Assembly: GCA_011109175.1 (NCBI GenBank)
Contig: RDEW01000013.1
Span: 289,476-353,475, forward strand
DNA length: 64,000 bases
DNA from: Dicyema japonicum
Lineage: Eukaryota; Dicyemida; Rhombozoa; Dicyemidae
Reading direction: 5' to 3'
The position numbers were made by a program, and so were the translations under genes. The notes under the pieces were generated by a model. That model made no database searches and was not told where the DNA came from. It saw nothing but the letters and a program-made list of their open reading frames with translations. This document shows, in pieces, positions 34,576 to 44,474 of this stretch; positions within the stretch are counted from its first letter, which is position 1, and each line of letters starts with the position of its first letter.

Positions 34576-37500
34576 CAGTCTAACCCCAGGGTGGGGCACC
34601 AAAATGCCCCAAAAAGCGGGGGTGCCTCCAAACCGGGGTCTGGTTCAAACAATTGATTTATGGTTGATTCAACTTTAATTTGTGTTTACTTTGCGAACAA
34701 AGAACTCTTTCTCATATTCTAAAGTGTTTATAAAATAAGTTGTGCTTTTTTGCTCTATAGTTTGATAGATTTCTATTCTATGTTTTTACGTTTCATTTTG
34801 ATTAATTAATAAATCATTATTTTTAAAAAATTATTTTGAAATAATCAGTCAATTTCAAATTTTTTTTTATTTCTTAAATATTTTCCAAGTTGAAATCTAA
34901 ACTCATAATATTTTTGGAGTGTCTCAAAAGATGTATTTTGCGCTACATTTTCTAACTTATCCATAATTTCATACGTTTCTGATATCGTTGTTTGTCTCTG
35001 TCAACTCCATTATAAAACTCGCAACTCTTGACTAGATCTTCGTTTTCTCCAAATATTACTTCAGATACTATTTCTTCCAGGAGTTCTTCCCCACAATTTT
35101 TATCTTCAACTGATTCTTCTCTATTTTCCTCAATTTTCTTCCAACAATTAATTATTGTTGCTTCTTAACTTCCATCCACGCTTTTTTAACAAGTACCATA
35201 ATCTGTCGCATATCTATATTTTTCAAAGATTTAAGATTAATTGTTGTATCTTCTTCCAAATTGATCATAAAATCCATTAGGAAGTTTATGTACTTTAAAA
35301 CACTTTATTATACCCATGTCTAAAGTTGAATCAAAGATGTTGTGTTTTTCGGAAGAAAAAACAATTTAAAAATTTGAGTATTCCAATAAATAATGGCATG
35401 TAGCATTATTAAAAGTATTTTTCTATCTTGTGAGAGAAAGTCGTCGTTAATCTTTGAAAGCCACATTTTGAAAATTTCTCTTTCATCCAGAAATTTTTAG
35501 ACGCTGCATGTAAAATACCGAATTTTTCACAATCAAAATCTATGTTAAAATATAATTAAGCAAACTTTTTCATACAACGTGGTTGATTTGTATTTTCCAA
35601 TAACAAGGGGTCTTAATTTATTTTCTACTGCATTACAGCAAAGGAGAACTGTTACTCTTTCTTTACTGAATTTTGTACCATGACATGTTTCTATAGATTC
35701 GACATAAGATCTTGAAGGAAATTTTTTTAACATACAATTATGTTTCATCACAGTTAAAAATATTTTCATGACCATAAGTTTTCAACAAATTATCGAATTG
35801 AAAGAAAAAATTTGCCAAATTACTTTTATCTGCTGAATTTTTTTCACCACAAATGGCTTTAAAAAACCAGATCATGTCTCTTTTATTCTGTCTAACCAAC
35901 CGTTTGAGGCTCTAAAAGATGTTGAATAATTCAATTTTGTCGATATTTTTTTTCGCGATGGCTTTGATTAAAGTACCCGAAATAGAAAAGGAATCATCCC
36001 TCAAACGACGAAAAGCATTAAAAGTTAATTCGTCAAGTTTTTTCAAATTGATTTACCTCATTAGAAACTGGTTCAATTTCATCTATTTGAACTAATCTTA
36101 AAATTACTGATCCGGTATTAATGAAAGAAGAAATGTTTTGTTTGATTCGGGAAATAGCCCCTTTGCTTATCTTGAATTTTTTTTGCAACTTCTCTTTCAG
36201 AAGAGGTTTGTAGACACTTTGCAATTTTAATTTTTGTTTCAATAGAAATCTTGGAAGGCATTACACAAAAACAATTATCACGTGTTCAAAAATAATATTA
36301 TTCAAAATAATATTATGTAATAAAATATTAAAATAAATTAGTAAAGTGCCCATACTGGGGTTTTAATAATTTTCAAATTTGGAAATTTTTTTTGGTTGAG
36401 GTGGTGACGTCCCTCTACTTGCACTATGTCTTCTTCGTATTGCTCACCAGTTTCTCCCCTCACTCTTGGATCCCTCAACTGCCGAGGCCTCAATCAGAGC
36501 TACAAGAAACTACAATTGGCGCGTGATCTGAGTAAATACAACATCTCTGTCTGTTGTTTGCAAGAGACGAAAATAACCGAACAATCTGCAGAACTGTTTC
36601 AGAATTTTTACCTTTTGACCCTCACACCAGACTGCAGGCACTATGGGCTCGGATTTGCTGTTCATCGGCACTTGTTTCACTGTGTCTCAAGAGTATGGGC
36701 AGTATCTGACCGTGTCGCGGTGTTACAAATCAAATGCGGAAACAAACTCAACTCAGTGATCTCCATCATAAATGTATATGCCCCAACCGGAGCACGTGTA
36801 TCAACGAATATCGAAGAACTGGATACGTTTTACTCTACTCTCACAAGTGTGTACAACTCACTTTCATCCTCTTACTTTCTTTTTATCGCCGGGGACTGGA
36901 ACGCCAGGGCCGGAAAAGCAAGACCTGGTGAAACGTGTATTGGATCCCACGGTAGAAACCGCCGTAACATCCCCGGAGAGGCATTAATACAATTTTGCAC
37001 GGCATTCAACCTACTCATATGCAACACTTGTTTCAAGCACCCGGCAAGACACAGGACCACGTGGGTTGGTACCAGAAAAGGCAAATCTGGAAACACAGTC
37101 AATATATACAATCAGATCGACTATATTATCTGCAAGCAACATCAGAAGGCCCTCCTACAGGACTCGAGATCTTACGGTGGACTTGAAACAAGTAGCGATC
37201 ATAAACTTGTGGTCGCCCGGCTAGTACTTAAAAGAATCCATGGAATACACGGGAAACACAAAGGCCTTACCTCAGTACGTTTCGACACTGAGAGGTTACG
37301 CTACGAAGAATCCACCAAATGTCGTTATAGTGCAGTTCTGAGAGATAGCATCAACAGTATTAACCAAAATCAGCCGACAAACAGCTTATGGGATGAAATA
37401 GTGGTTGCTATCCAAAACACAGCCTTTAGTGTGCTTGGTCACATCACCAAATCTCGTCACAAACAATGTAATCCGGATATCGGACAACTCTCTGTAACAC

Positions 37501-39497
37501 AGAAAGAGCTCAGACTCCGGATGGAAAACACAAACGCTCCGGAAGATATCAAAGTACTGCGCACCCAGAGAGGGAGAGTCTTAACGAAGATCAAACAAAT
37601 ACAAAGATTCCTTGCCAAAAATGAAGCTGAGGAGAAAATCTCAGACATATTAAAGTACAAGAACGGACCAAGAATGTTCAAAGCAATCCGGCTTCTTAGC
37701 AGAGAAAACTGTCCAATTTCGTTAACTGTCCATGACAACCTTGGTCACGACGTTATCGGGACCATTAACAAAGCAAACGTTCTGGCATCCCATTTTGACC
37801 TTATGTTCAACAAACAGGACGCGGCTGACCAAGCAATGAAATCTCGGAAGTCTTACAAGTACACTCTAACTAGCCCTATTACCATATCCGAAACTCAACA
37901 AGCTATTAAAAAATTAAATACCGGAAGATCTGCCGGACCAGACTTCATTACTGCAGAACTTTTACAATACGGCCCGGAGGAGCTAATTGAAATGATTACT
38001 AACATTTTCAACCGGTCTCTCGAGGGTGCAGATGAACTGGAACTGGGAAAAGGGTGGCTAATTCCACTACAAAAACCGGGAAAAAGTAAAGGCCCCCTCA
38101 CAACTTCAGACCTATTATACTCCTAACCTCCATACGAAAAACATTATCCCTCATTGCTTTAAACCGAATAAAGGAGAGGGTGAACATATTTCTTTCGGAC
38201 GGCCAAAGTGGATTCCGGACGGGCAGGTCCACGGCTGACGTGGTATGGGGGCACAGGTGGTATTGTGCCCTGTGCCAAAAATACAAAAAATCTATTGAGA
38301 TACTTGGTATCGACATGTCCCGTGCGTTCGACTCGGTGGACCGTGGAAAACTTATGGAAGTGTTGGAGAGTTTTCTACTGCCTGACGATGTCAAAATAAT
38401 ACACTTACTCATGCGGAACACTCAACTTGCCGTCAAAATTGGTGACTCTACCTCTAACTTTTTTTCGACCTCACGTGGAGTTCCACAGGGGGACTCACTA
38501 TCCCCGGTCCTCTTTATTGTCTACCTTGAGGCCGCACTAAGAGAGTTCAGACCCCTGGTTGGCAACAATTATAACGAGATAATCTACGCGGACGACCTGG
38601 ACTTTGTTTCTGAGGATATTCAAGTACTTCAACACATGCTTAACGTTCTTCCACACGTATTCTCGAAATGGTTCTTAACCGTTAACACCGATAAAACAGA
38701 GTTCACAACACTTACACGCAATGATCGAAGATCGGACGAGTCTTGGAGAAAGCAAAAGAAGGTGGGTTCGCTTCTCGGGGACTCAGAAGATGTTTCTCGG
38801 AGGAAAATCCTCGCAATGTGTGCACTAAAGAAAGTATCGAATATGTGGGGTCATAAGAAGAGGATGGGATTAAACACCAAACTCAGAATATATAGGCTTT
38901 TGTCATCCCCGTCCTGACCTACAACTCAGGCACTTGGGGAATCTCTAAACAAGAGATGGACCGTCTTGACGCTTTCCACAGGACACAATTGAAATCAGTA
39001 ATCAAGATCAAGTGGCCTAAGAAGATCTCAACAATGACCTCTACTCGAAGTGCAAATCTGGTATACTATCCGAGGAGATCTTCAGATCAAGATGGAGTCT
39101 CTTTGGACATATCTTACGTCTAAATGCTCAAGTACCCGCGAATATCGCCATGGAAAACTACCTAATGCATACGGGAGCCGGTTTTCCGTGGAAGACCAAG
39201 AGTCACACTCCCAACTATTTTGAATGGAGACCTGTCGGCTGTGGGACTGAAGCTCACTTCCGCAGACGACCTAGATACCTTAAGGGAACTGGCACGAAGT
39301 AGAGGGTCCTGGAAAAGGCTGATAGAGAGGATGGCTAGAAATACGGCACAAGGGAGGCTTGATTAATTTTATGACTTCTCGGGAGTGCTTTAAATAAAAA
39401 TATAAATAAATTAATGGAAAATGTACTAGAAAATAAAATCGCCCCAAAAAGCGAGGGTGCCCCAAGGCGGGGGTTTTATTGGGGCGGGGTTCGACTG
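34576..39497 (-). mobile_element. Tigger/pogo-type DNA transposon with TA duplications, invaded by LINE-I
   Basis: Left end TACAGTCTAACCCC (34574) and right end GGGGTTCGACTGTA (39486-39499) form terminal inverted repeats, each next to a TA, the target of Tc1/mariner-class elements. Both ends also carry a GCCCCAAAAAGCG-GGGTGCC motif. Minus-strand transposase remnants: helix-turn-helix KISKGAISRIKQN (36140), RASNGWLDRIKRRHD (35900), and the DDE-domain block SYVESIETCHGTKFSKERVT, then VLLCCNA and RPLVIGK (35710-35590). Many stops; inactive. The LINE-I at 36395-39420 lies inside it, between the transposase and the right end. Confidence 0.75.
36395..39420 (+). pseudogene. LINE-I element, near full length with few frameshifts
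   Basis: Starts with leader GGTTGAGGTGGTGACGTCCC and ATG 36426. Endonuclease motifs are complete: SLNCRG, CLQETKI, NVYAPTGA, IAGDWNARAG, NQIDYIIC and SSDHKLVVA (residues 15-260). RT continues: LNTGRSAGPDFITAELL, QSGFRTGRSTADVVWGH, GIDMSRAFDSVDR, RGVPQGDSLSP and IIYADDLDFVSE (38580), then the C-terminal RGRP-VTLPTIL block and a stop near 39364. Frame breaks occur near 38110, 38910, 39035 and 39175, all small. The family shows an endonuclease-RT polyprotein without a visible ORF1; the short AT tail suits an RTE/Proto-type clade, but I cannot fix the clade. The youngest-looking endonuclease in the window. Confidence 0.85.
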
Positions 39498-39519
39498 TAT
39501 TAATAGAAGTTTGCCTTAT

Positions 39520-40740
39520 TTAACCAACTGCTCCACCTGGTCACCACATGGATTTACATTCATATACAGGGTTAGATATTTGTCTTCTCCACTTTGCTTA
39601 TCATGCTTTCTTGGCAACCAAAGGCTCCTCTCTTGTCCGTGTCCACCTCCGAGGTATGCACAGAACCAAATACGTCTGTCAGATCTTCGGGAGAGTCCGC
39701 TCTTGGCAGTGACGTTCTTGTTAACCACCGGTTTTATCACTCGAAGGGACTGCGGGTAAATAAATAACTGCCCCATCTAGTTACTGCGGACTCAGAAGGA
39801 CAATTTTTTAAATAATATACGTCGTTAGTTTTTTGACCAAAAATGTATTGATTAACTCAACAACCTCAGGATATTTCACTTTATTCAAGATAGCACAACA
39901 GTGTAACAAATGAAACATTTAACTTAAGATTTGAATACGATTGTTTTATTGTTTCTCCTACGGAAATCATATAAGGAGCATCATCTGAAATGACTAAATA
40001 TACATTAACATCATAATAATTTGGTATAACGGAATTAGATGATTTCAATTGGAATACATTTAATTGAAAATTTTGAGGATTCTTTAATGTTCCAACGAGA
40101 CAATTTATATATTTTTCTCTACCTACGTCAGCTTAGTCATTAAAATAATGTCCTCATTTTAAATTGTTTCAATAATTTTTGAAACAAGAAACTTTAGAAT
40201 GCCATTTGTTTTAGAAGGAACAGATTGACCATATTAGTAAAACAAAGTTTATGATTAATGGATTTGTAGCTTATAAAGCGTTATGTTTGCAGATAAAAAT
40301 GCCTCTGGAAGATAATCAGCAAAACAATCAGTATTTTCAATATAATGTTGCAATATATTGTCGTATTTGGAATTTTTGCAATTTTTTGAGCTTGCCTGTG
40401 CTTTTCGATTAATCATTTCTTCCTAGAAGTTACACTTTCCGTTCAATAAAAATTCTTTCGGATATTTATTAACAACAAAAGAAACTCCTAGCATCGGAAA
40501 TTTCTTTTTTCGATATAACGACAGCAATAAATGACAATCTGATTCCATAGACGACCCTGGAATTCCAAAGTCGAAAGCGCAAGGAACCAGACGTCTCAAC
40601 TGCAAGCAGGTCACTATTTTTACAGTCAAATTAAACAAATAACAATAGCTGATTTTATTGACTTTCGGTTGCCCTATTATTATGGCACTTTCACGAAAGC
40701 CATAATGTTTATAGCCCCGCATATGCAACACTCAAAAAAC
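39520..40740 (-). pseudogene. hAT-like transposase remnant
   Basis: Minus strand, from 40731: pieces reading SKYDNILQHYIENTD and DYLPEAFLSANITLYKL, VPSKTNG, then NVYLVISDDAPYMIS (near 39990; the SDDAPYM block is typical of a widespread hAT-related family), and SESAVTRWGSYLF (near 39750). Frames are broken throughout. No terminal repeats were identified. It starts just outside the right end of the Tigger element. Confidence 0.55.
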
Positions 40741-40749
40741 AATATTTAT

Positions 40750-41160
40750 AGTTCGTCTTTTCCATTTTTGGTGAGGTGGTGACGTGCCTCGTTTCTTCTC
40801 TGTACAACAGTTAAGAAAAATGTCTGAAAAACACTCATTATACAATCGAGAACTCAGGCTAATGACGGTTGCCCTAATCATTAATTAAAAAAATTAAAAT
40901 TTTGACCTCTTCTAACTTGGAGCCTGTTTTAAAGATCTCCCGGCCTTATTATCACTAAGATTATTTTTACTTCATTTTGGACAACGAATAGAAAACTTCC
41001 TAAAAATCAACAACAGGCAAACACAAATTTGATAATTTAGAAATTGTTCAATTAAAAATTCAGGTTCTCTTTTTTTTGTATGAATGGCTTAACGTCAGTT
41101 TGATATCAACCAAAAGATTTCCTGAGAGGAAAATCCCTGCGAGGTAGATAAAAAGGGTCC
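40750..41160. other. Intergenic stretch with a LINE-I leader-like motif
   Basis: GGTGAGGTGGTGACGTGCCTC at 40770 closely matches the 5' leader of the LINE-I copy at 36395, but no endonuclease coding follows. The rest is AT-rich with no gene seen. Confidence 0.4.
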
Positions 41161-41178
41161 CTTACTTGCTATAAAAAT

Positions 41179-41768
41179 GGCATCCGATTTTCGAAGAAAT
41201 AACCCTAACCCTTTTAATGACTTTAAGGGACTTGTGAGAGAGTCCTACACTCCTAGCAGATTCTATCAAACCCATTTGCAGGAAATTTTTGGCGTTTTTG
41301 GTAAGTTTTTTGACATGTTTTGCTGATTACTTTATTTTATAGTAAACATGATCCACATGCTTTACCTTCAAAAGATTTCTCCGTACTTCGAATTACTAGC
41401 TTTCCAACAGCTTTCGCACAAGACAGTCTACCACAACTATCTTAATTTAATTTCTGATGACCTATAAAGAACTTTTTTGGTTTCGGTTGACGTATATAAA
41501 AATCGTTTGATTTAACAGAGCATCAAGTACGCTTAAGTGGGATGAATAGCTCCGTGAAGGTAATTCAGGACCAATGCCGTGAAGGTCGTCCTATACCAGA
41601 AACGGACACCATTTATCTATTACGAAAGACGGTTACTCAATCATTGATTACCTTGGAACGGCAGCGATATCTCCTTAAAATGACCAAGTTACTAGAGCTC
41701 CACTTAGACCGGAGGTCAGATCATATTTGGAGTCCTTTAAGGATGAGAAAAATTTCCATTTTATGTTG
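41179..41768 (+). CDS. Unidentified small multi-exon host gene (or two)
   Basis: A TATA-like AGATAAAAAG and CTATAAAA precede an ATG at about 41179. Exon 1 reads MASDFRRNNPNPFNDFKGLV and on to LQEIFGVF, then a 42-nt intron-like GTAAG...TTTATAG, then NMIHMLYLQKISPYFELLAF to about 41465. A second block (from 41515 after GTATATAAAAA...TTTAACAG, 27 nt) reads QVRLSGMNSSVKVIQDQCRE, then GRPIPETDTIYLLRKTV and a leucine-rich helical end at 41768. I do not recognise the protein. The make-up is soluble and helical. Placed divergently 5' of UQCRQ and MRPL18, in a host-gene cluster. Confidence 0.45.
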
Positions 41769-42030
41769 ATTAATCCAGAATTTCATGACAAATCGTAGGA
41801 GTTAGCTAGGATCGGGATTACCTAATTAGAAATAACTCTTGTCTTCTTTCTCGTGGTTCCAGAGATTAGTAAATTAAAGAATTAATTGTCTCAACAATCT
41901 TGAATAATTCGTGGCGCAAAGACTCAGTGAACAAATGAAGGCTATGCAGTTAGTCTTCCCACACAAAAGTCTAGATCTGAACCATCACGAATAAGGAAAA
42001 ACAATTTTATTAGTAGAAGTTGTGTTATGA

Positions 42031-42302
42031 TTAGACGTCATTAATGTAATCGTCAGGATTCTTCCGATGTGTCCTCTCAAATTCAGCATCGGCCCATTTT
42101 AAGATAAGATAAGTTAGTGTTAAGGCTAAAATATATTATATCATTTACGTGTGGCGAATGGTATGAAACTCCGCTTGAATCGATAAAGAAGCTTGGGTAT
42201 TCCGTTAGTAAAGTAACCAGCGAATGACTTTTGTGCGAATGGAGATATTGTAAATTCGAAGACTCCTCTAACATGGGCTAATCGACCAAATTCTTTTCCC
42301 AT
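42031..42302 (-). CDS. UQCRQ: Cytochrome b-c1 complex subunit 8 (complex III)
   Basis: A small single-helix subunit of mitochondrial complex III that binds next to cytochrome b. The start MGKEFGRLAHVRGVFEFTIS (42302) matches the family start [20 protein letters not shown] in pattern, followed by SPFAQKSFAGYFTNGIPKLL. A 23-nt intron (42126-42148) interrupts the protein at PFAT|PLTLTYLIL; after it come the membrane helix and the conserved WADAEFERTHRKNP-DDY end. The spliced length, 82 codons plus stop, equals the animal protein. No defects. Its 5' flank is short: an R2/NeSL-like 3' stub starts about 90 bp upstream. Confidence 0.93.
42126..42148 (-). other. 23-nt intron in UQCRQ
   Basis: Minus strand GTAAATGATATAAT...TTTTAG. 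Splicing changes frame and joins the matrix part to the membrane helix. Confidence 0.9.
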
Positions 42303-42394
42303 TTAATACCAAAAACACAGTAAGGACTTAATTTATTTAAATTAATTTATTTTTAAAAATAATTTTTGTTTTACAAAAAATTTTATTTATTTAG

Positions 42395-42640
42395 AACAAA
42401 ATGGTTCCCGCCGACATATCGATGTTACTCTGCCTCTTATGATAAACTGGAGAAGTCACTTGGTCTCATATGTTTCGTGGCAGTTCTTGAACGAAGCAAT
42501 TTCCCACATATTTCTTATGTTGTCTCAACTACGATGGGCTGGAACCTGAACCTGTCTAACATCAGTATCGTCGTCAAGGTGGGTCCCGACGCTTCGAATC
42601 GGAAGGGAATTTTACACAAATCATTTTTTGAGAAATTTTA
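42395..42640 (-). pseudogene. R2/NeSL-like 3' stub upstream of UQCRQ
   Basis: On the minus strand reads FRFQPIVVETT then EICGKLL, equivalent to the FAPVAIETSGNFGPKTL block of the 44475 element, and ends in the 3' flank shared with the 33520 copy (CCCGCCGACAT-ATCGATGTT on the plus strand). Heavily truncated. Confidence 0.55.
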
Positions 42641-43209
42641 ATAAATATTATAAAAATCTGGCTTCTCTAAAGGGTAGGACATTTTACTTACCAGGTTAGG
42701 ATGTCTTACTATAGCAACTGGTCCTAGGCTCGAATTGGCCCACTGGCTACTTGATCAAAGGCTTCTCTCAATTTCCTCTATTCCTTATTTTCTCTTGTTC
42801 AACTAAAAATAAATTTGAAGTGAAACAACAAAAATAATAAAAATGGTGTCAGTTTTTTGCTGACACAATCTACTACGGACAAAATAAATGACCAGATCCG
42901 AATGCCATTCGACTAAGGACCTCAATCTTTGAAAGGAACAAAAAGTGGATGAAGATACGCTTGTCTCGAAACAAAAAATTTAAATTTCAAGGGATAATCT
43001 CGTTTTGTGGATTTTATATGACTTTAGTGATGGAATTGCTTCAATAATGTTCTATTATTGGGTATTAAGTCACTTCAGAAAAATGAATTAATATAATTTT
43101 TTGATAACAGTATTATTTAATGTAATTCCAGAAATAATAAAAATAAACTTTAATTAACTTAACGAAAATCATTTCTCGATTATTGGTTGTTTAATAAACA
43201 TTGTTATAA

Positions 43210-43496
43210 CACTTTTCCAGGACAGAGTAAAACGTATACTTCCCCTCTCCTTTCCAAGTATCCACATTGTGGGAAAATCTTTAGTAGTCAAGAGAGGAAT
43301 CTTTTTTGGATTCCGAACAGACACTGGGCGTTTCCCTAGTCAGGTGGATCCCACGACGTCTCTTGGGACTGAAGAAATAAAACGAAAGGGATCCTTTGAC
43401 CAATTAGGTAGCTATGTGGAGATCGAACCCACAAATAACCTGGTCTTTAGCACTTTAGTAGTTATCCAAACAAGAGAGATCCTTAGATTAAAATAA
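43210..43496 (+). CDS. Unidentified open exon
   Basis: After a TTTTCCAG acceptor-like site near 43220 an open frame reads DRVKRILPLSFPSIHIVGKS, VKRGIFFGFRTDTGRFPSQV and on to a stop at 43494. It looks like the last exon of a host gene convergent with MRPL18. No family recognised; upstream exons not resolved. Confidence 0.35.
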
Positions 43497-43525
43497 TAAT
43501 CACAAAATGCTAATAAATTAATCAT

Positions 43526-44273
43526 TTATTCTTTACGCTGTGACACAAAATCGTCATAGGGAATAGAATCAACTTCCAGGACAGAATGGTTCTCCAATAA
43601 ATGATGATTTGCCCTAATCTTCTTGTATTTGGACCTCCTCATTCTGTTCTGCATACTTTCCTTAATAAATGTGTGCCATTGTCCATATGGTTCGTCCACT
43701 GGGAGACTTCTTGGCTCACCTTTAATCCCAGGCCGGTAGATGGGCTCAAAAGATCTAGGTTCCTTCAAAACAAGTCCTCCTCTTTTCAATTCTGTCAGGA
43801 ACACAGATTTCTAAAACATGAATATTCCTAGGCCTACTTTCTGTGAATCGCGACGTATGGGCACGTGTGCACAGAAAATGCCACTCTGGAGACACCTCAT
43901 AGCCAAGATCCTTGCAATAACAGCGACAGCGTAAGTATTTGTGCGACTTTTCGTTAGGAATTAAAATCACACGTGTTTAATTGCAGATTTATAGCATTTT
44001 CTTCCGTGGAAGCAGAGATGATGCATTCCTTGTTGTGAATGACCCTTCCAACTGTGTTATATCGAGTGCAGCTCAGTTCAACTCTGTGACGATTAATACT
44101 AGGAAGAACCGATGCCAGTAGCCTCTGCCATCTGCCTGAAGAATCCAACCCATTGGTTTCGCGGCAATTCCTATCATTTCTAAATTTCTGGTAACTGAAC
44201 AAGTAATATATTACCTAGGATTGTTGTTTGTTATGCTTTTGGCATAGTTTGAATATGCTCTTAAAAATAACAT
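43526..44273 (-). CDS. MRPL18: Mitochondrial large-subunit ribosomal protein uL18m
   Basis: Binds 5S-type or structural RNA regions of the mitoribosome central protuberance. Starts at ATG 44273 with a short basic, hydrophobic presequence (MLFLRAYSNYAKSI). A 27-nt intron (44188-44214) lies inside NNNPR|NLEMIGIAAKPMGW, matching the family's NRNPRNLELLAVA. Then GYWHRFF, INRHRVELSCTRYNTVGRVI and CIISASTEENAI (the L18 SAST motif). A 26-nt intron (43947-43972) and a 27-nt intron (43811-43837) follow, then AVIARILAMRCLQSGI and ELKRGGLVLKEPRSFEPIY. A one-base frame break remains in the second exon near 44100. The C-terminus is longer than usual, about 45 residues rich in charged residues after the EP-IY block. 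Confidence 0.9.
43947..43972 (-). other. 26-nt intron in MRPL18
   Basis: GTGTGATTTTAATTCCTAAC...AAAG with a clear CTAAC branch-point-like site eight bases before the acceptor. Confidence 0.85.
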
Positions 44274-44474
44274 CTCAGAACACAGCAAATCTCGTTTTAA
44301 ATTAATTTTATTTAAAAATTATTATATTATTAATTTAGTGAAGTTATAAAGAGCATTGAACAGTTTATTATTCAAAATATTTAAAAGCTGTTGAGAGAGT
44401 TTTAAAAAATTTTAAAAAATTTTGTGTTGTGGTGTTGTGTTGTCGACGTGGTTGTTACGAAAAATACTAAGCAG

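Noticed and set aside
43380-43470. Possible tRNA on the minus strand: GTGGGTTCGATCTCCAC looks like a T-arm
   Set aside because: No matching acceptor 5' strand, D-arm or anticodon stem could be found upstream, and the plus strand is an open exon-like frame.
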